The notes under the pieces are model-generated. The model had not been told where the DNA came from. It saw only the letters and a program-made list of their open reading frames with translations, and did no database searches. Below, piece after piece: positions 36,313-45,585 of a stretch of DNA of 60,818 nt. The position numbers and the translations under genes are program-made. Position 1 is the stretch's first letter, and the number at the start of each line of letters is the position of its first letter. Origin of the DNA: Mesorhizobium sp. B2-4-15 (GTDB lineage: Bacteria; Pseudomonadota; Alphaproteobacteria; Rhizobiales; Rhizobiaceae); contig NZ_VFUZ01000030.1 in the NCBI RefSeq assembly GCF_006658505.1, positions 1-60,818 on the forward strand. Direction: 5' to 3'.

Positions 36313-37239
36313 ATGAAGCTGATTGTGGTGACCCCGGCCGGCCGCGAGAGATATCTCCGACTGCTCAGCCACCATGTTCTGAAAAGCCCCGAGGTTCACG
36401 AATGGCATCTGTGGGACAATTGCCGCAACGAGGCCGACCGCGCCTATCTCCAGCGACTGGCGGCCAGCGATCCGCGCTGCAAGATAAAGACGCTTCCAAG
36501 CGCGGACGGCAGCATCGATGTCATCGGCAGGTTCTTCCGTTTCTGTGACGACGCCGACGCACTCTACCTGCGCCTCGATGACGATGTGGTTTTTCTGGAG
36601 GAGGGCTTCCTTCCCAGATTCAAGGAGCGAGCCGTGTCGGAAAAGGGTTCGGCGCTTTGGTATGCCCCGCTCATCATCAACAATGCGGTCTGCAACACCT
36701 TGATCAAGAATTTTTCCAGGGTTCTGATCGACGGGCCACTCACCTGTCAGGCGATGTGTCCGTATTCCTGGGCTCATGCAAGCTTTCCCGAGGCGCTTCA
36801 TCCGGTCTTCATCGAGGCTGCCAGGACGAACCGGCTGGGGGACTTCCGCGTGCCTGACCGCGAAGTCAGGCTGGGGCGCTTCTCGATCAACGCGATCGGG
36901 TTTTTCGGATCGGAGGTGCTGGAACTCGGCGAGCTTTTCTACCCGCCGGGAAATGACGAGGAAGAATGGCTGTCAGCGACCTTGCCGGCGAAACTCGATC
37001 GTCCGGGCAAGATTTTCGGCGATCTGGTGGCGGCGCATTTCAGCTTCTTCACGCAGGAGCAGCGTCTGCTGCAGACCGGCATACTGGACGATTACTACGC
37101 GCTCGCCGGACTGCCGGCCCCGGCTTACGACAAGCCTGTTGTTCGAACGAGATTGAAGGATCGCCTGCGGCCTTGGCGGAAACCGAGGAATCGGGGGCCG
37201 GACTATCGGATTTCGCTTCCCGCCAGCAGCCGCGGCTGA
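36313..37239 (+). CDS. Putative glycosyltransferase (GT-A-like)
   Basis: A 308-residue protein from the ATG at 36313 (GGGCGG upstream). It starts MKLIVVTPAGRERYLRLLSHH, followed by HEWHLWDNCRNEADRAYL. The probable metal site is YLRLDDDVVFLEEGF near residue 96. The rest has conserved-looking aromatic blocks (ALWYAPLIINNAVCN, WAHASFPEALHP) and a basic C-terminus. It is divergent from the DUF707 gene, 192 bp away. No closer family could be named; the glycosyltransferase call rests on the fold pattern and DDD motif. Confidence 0.6.
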   Translation: MKLIVVTPAGRERYLRLLSHHVLKSPEVHEWHLWDNCRNEADRAYLQRLAASDPRCKIKTLPSADGSIDVIGRFFRFCDDADALYLRLDDDVVFLEEGFLPRFKERAVSEKGSALWYAPLIINNAVCNTLIKNFSRVLIDGPLTCQAMCPYSWAHASFPEALHPVFIEAARTNRLGDFRVPDREVRLGRFSINAIGFFGSEVLELGELFYPPGNDEEEWLSATLPAKLDRPGKIFGDLVAAHFSFFTQEQRLLQTGILDDYYALAGLPAPAYDKPVVRTRLKDRLRPWRKPRNRGPDYRISLPASSRG

Positions 37240-37529
37240 AGCCTGCGCCGCCATTCCGTCAGCGGCTCGCTGCCTGGAAAGTGCAGGGCGCCTGATCAGG
37301 TCGCGGCAGTGCCGGCGAAAAGATATTGACTGTATAGTTAGTTATAATTTAGCCTCAGGGATAACCGAGTTGGCCAGCCGGCATTTGCCGGTGAATGGCC
37401 GCGAAGAGGGGAATATCTCGACAGCCGTCCGGCCCATCATCGGGACGAAAGGCGTCAACAGGCTTGTTCATCGGCAGGAAATGGACCTGAGGCGGCGACG
37501 CGGCCGGTCCCAACAATGGGAGCACTAGC

Positions 37530-38564
37530 ATGAACTGGAAACTGACAGCGGCGGCCGTTGGGCTATCGCTTTTCGCCGTAACAGGCATTGCCCGCGCCGA
37601 TGGCGAACTCAACATCTACAACTGGGGCAACTATACCAGCCCGGACCTGATCAAGAAATTCGAGGAAACCTACAAGGTCAAGGTCACCGTCACCGACTAC
37701 GACTCCAACGACACCGCCTTGGCCAAGGTCCGCCAAGGCGCGTCCGGCTATGACATCGTCGTGCCCTCGGCCAGCGTCGTGCCGATCTGGATCAGCGAAG
37801 GTCTGTTGCTGGAAACCGATCCCAACAAGATGGAGAATTTCAAGAATGTCGATCCGCGATGGGTCGATGTTCCCTTTGATCCGGGCCGTAAATACACCGT
37901 TCCATGGCAGTGGGGGACAACGGGCATTTCGGTGAACAAGTCAGTCTATGCCGGCGACCCGAACACATCTGCGATTTTCCTCGACCCGCCACCGGAACTC
38001 GCCGGTAAGATCAATGTCGTGCCCGAAATGGGCGACATCCTTTTCCTCGCCATCGCCTATGAGGGCGGCAAATACTGCACCGACGACATGCAAGTCCTGA
38101 AGAAGGTGCACGACAAGCTGGTCGCGGCGAAGTCGAAATGGCTTTCGCTCGACTACGCGGCCGTCGACGGCCTGGGCAGGGGCGACATTGCCGCCGGCGT
38201 CAACTGGAATGGCATATCGCTGCGCGAGCGGCTGCAGAACGACAAGATCGTCTACGGCTATCCGAAGGAAGGCTTTCCGATCTGGATGGACAATGTCGCC
38301 GTCCTCAAGGACGCCAAGAATGTCGAGAACGCCAAGCTTTTCCAGAATTTCATCATGGACCCGAAGAATGCCGCGATGATCTCGGCCTTCGCGCGCTACG
38401 CCAATGGCATCAAGGGATCCGACGCTTTCATGCCGGACGACATGAAGGCCGCGCCTGAAGTGGCAATTCCGGCCGAATTTGCCGCCAAGGGCCAGTTCAT
38501 GCAGGCCTGTCCGCCGAATGTGCAGGCGCTCTACACGAAAATCTGGACCGACCTCCAGAAATAG
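37530..38564 (+). CDS. PotD/PotF-like polyamine-type periplasmic binding protein
   Basis: A 344-residue binding protein with a signal peptide ending ARADG near residue 24. The mature start ELNIYNWGNYTSPDLIKKFE is the signature of PotD/PotF-type receptors, with YDIVVPSASVVPIWISEGLL and VPWQWGTTGISVN further on. It presumably binds putrescine, spermidine or a related amine. No permease or ATPase gene lies next to it on this strand; it may share the transporter coded at 41.6-44.4 kb or feed the amidase gene directly downstream. Confidence 0.92.
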   Translation: MNWKLTAAAVGLSLFAVTGIARADGELNIYNWGNYTSPDLIKKFEETYKVKVTVTDYDSNDTALAKVRQGASGYDIVVPSASVVPIWISEGLLLETDPNKMENFKNVDPRWVDVPFDPGRKYTVPWQWGTTGISVNKSVYAGDPNTSAIFLDPPPELAGKINVVPEMGDILFLAIAYEGGKYCTDDMQVLKKVHDKLVAAKSKWLSLDYAAVDGLGRGDIAAGVNWNGISLRERLQNDKIVYGYPKEGFPIWMDNVAVLKDAKNVENAKLFQNFIMDPKNAAMISAFARYANGIKGSDAFMPDDMKAAPEVAIPAEFAAKGQFMQACPPNVQALYTKIWTDLQK

Positions 38565-38660
38565 CGCTGCCAACCGAATCCGGGAACAGCCACCGGGCCG
38601 CAACGCGCGGCCCGGCCACCTTCATGCCAAGTGCGGTCTCTTGATCGCGGGAGACTTCCG

Positions 38661-40088
38661 ATGTCCGATCTCGACCTTTGCTACATGCCGGCCCATGAGG
38701 CGCTGCGGCTGTTCAAGGCGAAGAAACTCTCGCCCGTCGAATTGATGCGGGCCACCATTCGCCGTGCCGAAGCCACCAGATCGGCGATCAACTGCTTCAC
38801 GTTCACGCATTTCGAGGAGGCGATGGAACTGGCCGCCAAGGCCGAGGCGAAATACGCCAAAGGCGCCAGAACCGGTGCGCTCGAGGGCCTGCCGATCGGC
38901 ATCAAGGACGAGAGCTACATCAAGGGCAAGCCGACATCGCACGGTTCGCTGCTGTCGAAGGATGCCATTGGCGGCCACACCTCGACCATGAATGAGCGCA
39001 TCATCAAGGCCGGCGGCATTGTCCACGCGCGTACCGCGACGCCGGAATTCAGCTGCGCCGGTTATACCTGGTCGAAACGATGGGGTGTCACGCGAAATCC
39101 ATGGAACCCGAACTTCACACCGGGCGGTTCGTCGGGCGGCGCGGCGGCGACGCTGGCCTCGGGCACATCCTCGATCGCGACGGGATCCGACATTGGCGGG
39201 TCGATCCGCATTCCCGCATCGGCTTGCGGCCTTGTCGGCTTCAAGCCGCCCTACGGTCGAAACCCGGATGATCCGCCCTTCAATCTCGACTTCTACTGCC
39301 ACACCGGACCGTTGGCGCGAACCGTGAGGGACGCGATCCTGCTGCAGAACGTCATGGCCGGGCCAAGCCCGCTCGACATCGCGACGCTTCGCCCCAAATT
39401 GCGCCTGCCGTTCGACTACAAGCCGATCCAGGGCTGGAGGATCGCTTTCTCCATGGATCTCGGCTCCTATGAGGTGGATCCGGAGGTTCGCAAGAACACG
39501 CTTACCGCGTGCGACGTCTTCCGGTCGCTGGGCGCTACTGTCGAGGAGGTCGATCTGGGTTGGGGCGATGAGGTGCTCAAGGCCGCCATGATGTATCTTG
39601 AGCATCTGTTCGGCGCGTCGCTGTCGCAACTGCTCCAACGGCACGCCGACGACATGACCAGCTATGCCCGCAAGTTCGCCGAGGACGGGCAAAAATCGAA
39701 GGCCACGGACTTTGTCGCAACATTGGATGTCGCCGGCAGGATGTACCAGACCCTTGGCCCGTTGCTGGAAAAGTATGACGTGCTCATCTGCCCGACAAAC
39801 GCTATCCCGGCGGTTCCGGCGGAGTTCGACCAGACCAGGGACACTGTCGAGATCAACGGGAAGCAGGTGAACCCGTCGCTGGGCTGGGTGCTGACGACGC
39901 CGTTCAACATGATGAGCCGCTGCCCGGTTCTTTCCATACCGTCTGGCCATGCCGCCAACGGCGTGCCGACAGGCATCCAGATCGTCGGCCGCACCTACTG
40001 CGACGCTGACGTTTTCCGGGCCGGGCTGGCCTATGAAACGGCTCGGGGGCAATGGTATGGAAATGCCGGGACACGCCCGTCGCTCTAA
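38661..40088 (+). CDS. Amidase (amidase signature family)
   Basis: A 475-residue amidase from the ATG at 38661. The Ser-cisSer-Lys catalytic set is visible: Lys in LPIGIKDESYIKG near residue 80, the cis-Ser in TPGGSSGGAAA near 156 and the nucleophile Ser in GSDIGGSIRIPAS near 179. It hydrolyses amides to acids and ammonia; the substrate is unknown. It follows the PotD-like receptor by about 96 bp and precedes a TetR gene by 29 bp, suggesting uptake and hydrolysis of an amide or acylated amine. Confidence 0.93.
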   Translation: MSDLDLCYMPAHEALRLFKAKKLSPVELMRATIRRAEATRSAINCFTFTHFEEAMELAAKAEAKYAKGARTGALEGLPIGIKDESYIKGKPTSHGSLLSKDAIGGHTSTMNERIIKAGGIVHARTATPEFSCAGYTWSKRWGVTRNPWNPNFTPGGSSGGAAATLASGTSSIATGSDIGGSIRIPASACGLVGFKPPYGRNPDDPPFNLDFYCHTGPLARTVRDAILLQNVMAGPSPLDIATLRPKLRLPFDYKPIQGWRIAFSMDLGSYEVDPEVRKNTLTACDVFRSLGATVEEVDLGWGDEVLKAAMMYLEHLFGASLSQLLQRHADDMTSYARKFAEDGQKSKATDFVATLDVAGRMYQTLGPLLEKYDVLICPTNAIPAVPAEFDQTRDTVEINGKQVNPSLGWVLTTPFNMMSRCPVLSIPSGHAANGVPTGIQIVGRTYCDADVFRAGLAYETARGQWYGNAGTRPSL

Positions 40089-40117
40089 GCGGTTTCCGGG
40101 ATGAGCCGGCGGTCCGT

Positions 40118-40882
40118 ATGACAAAGCAATCCGTGCGGCGAAATATTTCCGCCGCGGGTCCGAAAGGGCTGACGAAAATGGCGCAGCGCAAGGCAACCGC
40201 AAGGCCGGAGAAACGCAAGGCCGCGGCGACGAAGGGCAGGGAGTCGGCAAACGATGCCCCGCCCAGGGACCGTCGGCGCGAACGCGGCGAAGCCAGCGTA
40301 CAGCGCATCATCGACGCCACCATCGAGCTCATCGCGGAGGAGGGTCTGGCGAGCGTCACCATGCAGCGTATCGCCGAACATGTCGGCTCGTCCAACGCGC
40401 TGGTCGTCTTCCATTTTCGCAGCAAGGAGAACTTGTTCCGGGCCGTCCTGCAATATCTCAGCGATCAGTATGACGAGCTGTGGTTCAACCTGGTGCGGGC
40501 GCCCGGCCTGTCGCCGGTTGACAGGCTGCTGGGCGCCGTCGAATGCGCACAACGTTTTGCCGGGCAGCATCCGAAATGGGTGTCGGTCTTCGTCGTGTTC
40601 TCCAGCGACCGCAAGAGCATGCAGATCTACAATGAGATTGGCCTGCCCAGTGACCTCGCCTACACCGCCGAAGCGCGCGAATTGCTGATCGAGATCGCGC
40701 GCAGCGGCGGCTATGCCGGCATCGACATCAACACTCTCTCAGAGAGCCTGAATTACCTGGTTCACGGTGCATGGTATTGGGATCATCTGAACCCTTCCGG
40801 CCGCGACACCGACGTGCTGCGCAAGACCATGCTGCTCCTGCTGCATCAGGCATTCCCTCGGCATTTCGAACTGATGCGTTGA
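40118..40882 (+). CDS. TetR family transcriptional regulator (BetI-like)
   Basis: About 254 residues from the ATG at 40118; the ATG at 40178 (MAQRK) is an alternative that removes a basic leader. A Lys/Arg/Ala-rich N-terminal extension precedes the helix-turn-helix (IIDATIELIAEEGLASVTMQRIAEHVG, then SSNALVVFHFRSKENLF). The C-terminal ligand domain resembles BetI-type regulators of osmolyte genes. It probably controls the amidase and binding-protein genes upstream of it; no operator was identified. Confidence 0.9.
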   Translation: MTKQSVRRNISAAGPKGLTKMAQRKATARPEKRKAAATKGRESANDAPPRDRRRERGEASVQRIIDATIELIAEEGLASVTMQRIAEHVGSSNALVVFHFRSKENLFRAVLQYLSDQYDELWFNLVRAPGLSPVDRLLGAVECAQRFAGQHPKWVSVFVVFSSDRKSMQIYNEIGLPSDLAYTAEARELLIEIARSGGYAGIDINTLSESLNYLVHGAWYWDHLNPSGRDTDVLRKTMLLLLHQAFPRHFELMR

Positions 40883-40895
40883 TCCGGGACCCGGT

Positions 40896-41657
40896 CTACC
40901 CGTTCTGCCGCAGGTGGCAGCCGGCCTGGCGCTTGTGCGCCAGGTATTCGTCGATCAGCTGGCGGTAGCGCACTCTGCCGAAGCTCGGGAAATGGCCACC
41001 ATGCACGACCGAGATATCAAGGTCGCGCATGGCGATCAGCGTGGCCATATAGTCCGGGATGTCCGAGTGGTAGACGTCGTCGATCAGCGGGCCGTCATAG
41101 ACGATGTCGCCGGAGAGCAGGATGCCGGTCTTTCTCTCGTGGAGCGCGATGCCGCCAGGCGAATGGCCCGGCGTATGGACGACCTCGAAGGCACGGTCAC
41201 CGAGATCCACAATGTCGCCATGCTCGAGCAGACGGTCGGCCGGCGCGGATAGAATGCCGTAGCGAGCCGTATCCCAGCCTTGCGGCAGCCGATCGAACAT
41301 TTCGTCGGTGGCGTAGCGGTCGGCAACCGTCCATTCGCTGCGCGGATCGGCAAGGATTTCCGCCTCGGCGCTGTGCACGCAACGGTCGGGAAATTCGTGG
41401 TGACAGCCGATATGGTCGAAATGCGTGTGGCTGGCGACGCAGATGAGCTTGCGCTCCGTCACCAAAGTCACATGCGCGCGCAGGCTGAAATGGCCAAGGC
41501 CTGTGTCGAAGAGGAGATCGCGGTCGCGACCGCGCACATGCCACATGTTGCAGCGGAAGAACGGCTTGATCCATGGTTCATGGATCAGCGTGACCCCGTC
41601 GCCCATGCGGATGGTCTCGTACCAGTCCGCCGCGTCGATAGCTGGAAGCACACTCAT
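40896..41657 (-). CDS. Metallo-beta-lactamase-fold hydrolase
   Basis: A 253-residue MBL-fold enzyme. The metal motif HTHFDHIG lies near residues 96-103. HTPGHSPGGIALHE near 162, GILLSGDIVYDG near 181, and the late VVHGGHFPSF supply further ligands. It begins only 3 bp after the stop of the ABC ATPase gene, so it is the fifth gene of the transporter operon and likely acts on the imported compound. Substrate class (thioester, lactone, phosphodiester) cannot be told by eye. Confidence 0.92.
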   Translation of the reverse strand: MSVLPAIDAADWYETIRMGDGVTLIHEPWIKPFFRCNMWHVRGRDRDLLFDTGLGHFSLRAHVTLVTERKLICVASHTHFDHIGCHHEFPDRCVHSAEAEILADPRSEWTVADRYATDEMFDRLPQGWDTARYGILSAPADRLLEHGDIVDLGDRAFEVVHTPGHSPGGIALHERKTGILLSGDIVYDGPLIDDVYHSDIPDYMATLIAMRDLDISVVHGGHFPSFGRVRYRQLIDEYLAHKRQAGCHLRQNG

Positions 41658-41660
41658 GTC

Positions 41661-42725
41661 TCAGTCCGCCAGCTGGATGATGTCGTCAGCGTTGCACGAA
41701 ACCACGACAGTGTCGCCTGCCTGAACAGTTGTGGATGCGGGTGCCTTGGCGATGAACTGCAGTGCCGGATCCAACGCCGAAGTCGCCAGCACGCGTTTGA
41801 AGCTGCCTTGGAAGACGACATCGCTGACTTTGGCGGAACCCAGCGCGATATCGCCTTTGGTCTCACCAAGGCGCAGGTATTCCGGCCGGATAGCAAGCGC
41901 AATGCTGGTACCGGCCGGCTGAGGGCCAGGCAGCAAGATCGCGCCCGCTGGCGTCGAAACCGTGATTGCCCCGTTTGTCGCTTTCATCACCGTTCCGGCA
42001 AGGATCGTGCTTTCGCCCATGAAGGTCGCCGAAAAGCGCGTCGCCGGCCTGGCATAGACACGCTCGGGCGGGCCTTCGTCCTCGATGCGCCCATCATTCA
42101 TGACCACGCAGTGGTCGGCCAGCGCCATCGCTTCTTCCTGGTCGTGGGTGACATGGATGAAGGCGGTGCCGACGCGCTTCTGGATCGCCTTCAACTCGTC
42201 CTGCATCTGCCGTCGCAGTTTGAGGTCAAGCGCACCGAGCGGTTCGTCGAGCAAAAGCACCGCCGGCTCGATGACCAGCGCACGCGCCAACGCCACCCGC
42301 TGCCGCTGGCCGCCGGAAAGCTGGTGCGGCTTCTTGTCGAAGGCGGAGGCAAGGCCAACCAGCGCCAGGGCCTCACGTGCTTTTGCTGCACGCCTCGTGC
42401 CATCGACGCCCTGCATGCGGAGCCCGAAACCGACATTGCCGCCGACGCTCATATGCGGAAACAGCGCATAGTCCTGGAACACGGTTGTCGTCGGCCGCTT
42501 GGCCGGCGGCACCGATGTGCAGTCCTCGCCACGGATAAAGACTTTGCCTTCGCTCGGGGTGACGAAGCCGCCCAATATGGACAGCAGCGTCGTCTTGCCG
42601 GAGCCCGACGGCCCGAGCAGGATCGTATAGCTGCCGGGCTCGATCCGCAGCGAGACGTTCTTCAGCACGGCCAGCTGCCCGAAACGGTGCGAGACACCGC
42701 GGATGTCGACCAGGGGCGCGGTCAT
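41661..42725 (-). CDS. ABC transporter ATP-binding protein (PotA-like)
   Basis: A 354-residue ATPase. Walker A GPSGSGKTT lies near residue 39, the signature LSGGQRQRVALARAL near 138, Walker B VLLLDEPLGALD near 157 and the His switch VTHDQEEAM near 196. The C-terminal TOBE-like region (residues about 270-350) is typical of polyamine, iron and sugar importers. The ATG overlaps the stop of the preceding permease gene (ATGA). It energises import with the two permeases and binding protein upstream. Confidence 0.95.
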   Translation of the reverse strand: MTAPLVDIRGVSHRFGQLAVLKNVSLRIEPGSYTILLGPSGSGKTTLLSILGGFVTPSEGKVFIRGEDCTSVPPAKRPTTTVFQDYALFPHMSVGGNVGFGLRMQGVDGTRRAAKAREALALVGLASAFDKKPHQLSGGQRQRVALARALVIEPAVLLLDEPLGALDLKLRRQMQDELKAIQKRVGTAFIHVTHDQEEAMALADHCVVMNDGRIEDEGPPERVYARPATRFSATFMGESTILAGTVMKATNGAITVSTPAGAILLPGPQPAGTSIALAIRPEYLRLGETKGDIALGSAKVSDVVFQGSFKRVLATSALDPALQFIAKAPASTTVQAGDTVVVSCNADDIIQLAD

Positions 42726-43504
42726 GGCTTTCTCCTGCGCAGCAAAGTCAGTTCGAACAGCACCACCAGCACGATGGAAACGGCAAAGACCAGCGAACCG
42801 ACGGCATTGGTTTTTGGATTGAGGCCGGAGCGCAGCAGGTTCCAGATTTCCACGGGCAATGTGGTGTCGAAACGAGTGAGTAGGAAAGAGATCACGAACT
42901 CGTCCCAGGAGAAGGTCATCGACAGGAAGAAGCCGGCGAAGATGGCCGGCGCCATAACCGGCACGGTGATGAGGAGCAGCACCTTCCACTCCGGCGCGCC
43001 GAGGTCGCGCGCGGCACGCTCGATGTTGATCTGGTGGTCGCCCATCTGGCTGTAGATGATGGCAAAGCAGAGCGGCAGGTTGATCACGACATGGCCGATA
43101 CCGGCGGCAAGCAGTGACTTCGGCACGCCGCCCCAGTTGAACAGCACCAGAAGCCCCATGCCGATGATGAGATAGCTGACCGTCAGCGGCAGTGTGATCA
43201 GGCCGCGCAGCAGACCCGAGCCGGGCAGCACGAAGCGCGCGAACCCCCAGGCAGAGAGGAAGCCGAGCGTGACAGCGGTGGCCGAGGAAAGCACCGCGAC
43301 CAGCAGCGAGTTGAGCAGCGCCGAGGTCAGCCTGGCGTCGGAGAGCACGGCATCGTACCAGCGCAGCGACGGGCCGGTGAATGGCGGGATGGGGAAGGAG
43401 GTCGACTGCAGCGAGAACAGCACCAGCACGACAACCGGCAGGAAGATGAAGCCGTAGACGGCAAGCGCATAGATCCAGGAAGCGACGCGGATCACTTGGC
43501 GCAT
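42722..43504 (-). CDS. ABC transporter permease (PotC-like)
   Basis: A 260-residue inner-membrane permease with about six transmembrane segments. The EAA-type coupling motif is ERAARDLGAPEWKVLLLITVP. The start at 43504 (MRQVIRVASW) lies 2 bp after the stop of the other permease gene. It pairs with that protein to form the channel. Confidence 0.95.
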   Translation of the reverse strand: MRQVIRVASWIYALAVYGFIFLPVVVLVLFSLQSTSFPIPPFTGPSLRWYDAVLSDARLTSALLNSLLVAVLSSATAVTLGFLSAWGFARFVLPGSGLLRGLITLPLTVSYLIIGMGLLVLFNWGGVPKSLLAAGIGHVVINLPLCFAIIYSQMGDHQINIERAARDLGAPEWKVLLLITVPVMAPAIFAGFFLSMTFSWDEFVISFLLTRFDTTLPVEIWNLLRSGLNPKTNAVGSLVFAVSIVLVVLFELTLLRRRKP

Positions 43505-43506
43505 GG

Positions 43507-44394
43507 TCAGGCCCGCTCGATCTTCAGCCAGCGCGCACAGGCGAGGTAGGCAACCGTGACGACCGCCATCAGGATGATCGACAGCGCCGAGGCCAGCGGA
43601 AAATCGCCACGCCGGCCGATTTGCATCATCACCAGCTGCGGCATCAGAAGCTCGTTGTTGCCGCCGAGAATCTGCGGCGTGATGTAGTCGCCGATGCACA
43701 GCACGAAGGTCAGAAAAGCGCCGACCATGATGCCGGGCAAGGTCAGCGGCAGGATGACGTGCAGGAAGGTGCGCACCGGCCCGGCGCCGAGATCGGCGGC
43801 CGCCTTGCGATAGCTAGGGCTGAGCTGCTTGAGGTTGGCGAAAATGGTGAGCGTCAACAGCATGACGAAGAAATGCACGAAGCCGGTGGCCGTGGCCAAA
43901 CGCGTGTTGGCGAGCTGCAGCGGCTCCGAGATCAGGCCCGAACCGGTCAGCGCGCGGTTGATGACGCCGTTCTGCGCCAGCACCAGCAGCCAGGAATAGG
44001 AGCGCACGACATAGGAAGTCCAGAACGGCAGCACGGCCAGCATCAGCGCCAGGCGCTGCCAGCGCTCCGGCACCTGTTCGGCCAGGATCCAGGCGAAGGG
44101 GTAGGCGAGCAGCACCGAAACCACGGTGACGATCACCGTGACCTGCAGCGAGTTCACCATCGCCTGCCAGTAGGACGGGTTGGTGAAGAACTGGCTATAG
44201 TTGGACAGTGTGAAACCGCCGCCCTCATGCGCCGTCAGGCTGGAAAGCCCCATGGCGGCGAAGGGCAGCACGAAGAACAGCAGCGTCCAGCCGAGCGCGG
44301 GCGTGACCAGCACCCAGGGCAAAGTGCGACCCGCCCGGGGCAGGGCGCGACCCGCCCGGGGCCAGGGACGCCCGTTGTTTTCAGCTGTGCTCAT
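43507..44394 (-). CDS. ABC transporter permease (PotB-like)
   Basis: A 295-residue permease with six or so membrane helices and the coupling motif YRKAAADLGAGPVRTFLHV. The N-terminus before the first helix holds a 7-residue duplication (RAGRALP, RAGRTLP) from a 21-bp tandem repeat. It is the second gene of the operon, 13 bp after the binding-protein gene. Confidence 0.95.
   Translation of the reverse strand: MSTAENNGRPWPRAGRALPRAGRTLPWVLVTPALGWTLLFFVLPFAAMGLSSLTAHEGGGFTLSNYSQFFTNPSYWQAMVNSLQVTVIVTVVSVLLAYPFAWILAEQVPERWQRLALMLAVLPFWTSYVVRSYSWLLVLAQNGVINRALTGSGLISEPLQLANTRLATATGFVHFFVMLLTLTIFANLKQLSPSYRKAAADLGAGPVRTFLHVILPLTLPGIMVGAFLTFVLCIGDYITPQILGGNNELLMPQLVMMQIGRRGDFPLASALSIILMAVVTVAYLACARWLKIERA
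44326..44367 (-). repeat. Two 21-bp tandem repeats in the permease start
   Basis: Units 44326-44346 and 44347-44367 differ at two positions. They code a repeated RAGRxLP motif in the cytoplasmic N-terminus of the permease and keep the frame. Confidence 0.85.
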
Positions 44395-44407
44395 GAGCGG
44401 GGATCGC

Positions 44408-45493
44408 TCACTTTGCCTGCAGCATTTCGGTCCACATATCCTGCATCTTCTTGTCGAGGTCGGCATTGGGCGCCGGATAGGCTTGCGCACGAGCCAGGAA
44501 GCCCGGCTGCTCGTCGAACCGCAGGACCTTCTTCTGGTCGTCGGTGAGCGCGGCCTTGGTGTTCGACGGCATGCCCCAATAGCAGGACGATGTGGCAAGC
44601 CGCGCCTGGCCCTCGGGGCTCAGTATGTACTGGATGAACTTCAGCGCCATGTCCTTGTTCTTGGAATCCTTGAACATGGCCAGCGACTGCGACCACAACA
44701 CCGCGCCCTCTTTCGGGATGGAGAAATCCAGAGCCGGGTTCTCCTTCGCCAGTCCCGCCGTCACCCACTCGCCGCCGCCGACCAGTATGTCGACTTCACC
44801 CGTGGCGAGCGCGGTCTGACTGGCGGTTACTTCGCCGACCAGCTTGGCATTGGCCTTCATCTTCAGGAGCTCTTCCTTGAGCGCGGGCAGGTCGGTCTCG
44901 GTGAGATCAGCCGTCTTCTTGCCGATGGCCAGCGCCGCCATGCCGATGACCGGCAGGTAATAGTCGTATATGGCGACCTTGCCCTTGTACTTGTCGCTGG
45001 TCAGCGACGCCAAGGACTGCATGTCGGCCGGATCGACCTTGGTCTTGTTGAAGCCGATCGTGTTGTAGCCGAACTTTTCGGTGATGCCGTAGCGCTTGCC
45101 GTCGATCATCGTCGACTTGTCCATCTTCACTTGCGGGAAAAGGTCGGCGAAGGGCAGCTTATCTTCCGGCAGTGGCTCGAAAAGGCCTTTCTCGACGCCG
45201 CGCGGCACGTCGATCGAGTCGATTACCATGACGTCCCAGTCGCCAGGCTGCGACTGCTCGACGATGGCGAGACCAGCGCCGGTGCCCTCGAATTCCTTGA
45301 CGTTGACCTTGACGTTGTTGGCCGTCTCGAAGGGCTGGAGCAGCGCCGGATCGGAATGGTCGCACCAGATCAGCGCGTTGAGATCGGCGGTCTGGGCGAT
45401 GCCGCACGCCGCAAGCAGCAATGCCGTGGCGGCGCAGGCGGCATGCAGATGGCGTTTGAGGACGGAAAGTGGATTCGCGGATCTGACGGACAT
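44408..45493 (-). CDS. Polyamine-type ABC transporter binding protein
   Basis: A 361-residue receptor from the ATG at 45493 with AAGGGAGA upstream. The leader ends in LLLAACGIAQTADLN, which could be a lipobox (Cys about 30) or a normal signal peptide. The mature part starts ALIWCDHSDPALLQPFE and has DWDVMVIDSIDVPRGVEKGLF. It is the first gene of the five-gene operon and only distantly like the receptor at 37530, so the two may deliver different ligands. Confidence 0.92.
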   Translation of the reverse strand: MSVRSANPLSVLKRHLHAACAATALLLAACGIAQTADLNALIWCDHSDPALLQPFETANNVKVNVKEFEGTGAGLAIVEQSQPGDWDVMVIDSIDVPRGVEKGLFEPLPEDKLPFADLFPQVKMDKSTMIDGKRYGITEKFGYNTIGFNKTKVDPADMQSLASLTSDKYKGKVAIYDYYLPVIGMAALAIGKKTADLTETDLPALKEELLKMKANAKLVGEVTASQTALATGEVDILVGGGEWVTAGLAKENPALDFSIPKEGAVLWSQSLAMFKDSKNKDMALKFIQYILSPEGQARLATSSCYWGMPSNTKAALTDDQKKVLRFDEQPGFLARAQAYPAPNADLDKKMQDMWTEMLQAK

Positions 45494-45531
45494 CGAGTGT
45501 TCTCCCTTTGCCTTTGTGGCTTCTTGCAAAA

Positions 45532-45561
45532 AATTGAACCAATTCTAAAATTGAGTCAATT
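45532..45561. promoter_or_regulatory. Two tandem palindromic operators AATTG-N3-CAATT
   Basis: Perfect palindromes AATTGAACCAATT (45532-45544) and AATTGAGTCAATT (45549-45561) are spaced 17 bp centre to centre. They sit in the 92-bp gap between the transporter operon and the divergent TetR gene, and almost certainly bind that TetR protein. Confidence 0.8.
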
Positions 45562-45585
45562 CTGTTTTTATGGCAAGAGGAGGAT

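Noticed and set aside
37321..37356. TTGACT and TATAAT-like sequences upstream of the PotD-like gene
   Set aside because: Their spacing is 11 bp, not 16-18, so they do not form a sigma-70 promoter together; only an AT-rich stretch can be claimed.
44326..44367. Considered as a CRISPR-like or operator repeat
   Set aside because: Only two 21-bp units, in frame inside the permease gene, with no spacer; a simple internal duplication.
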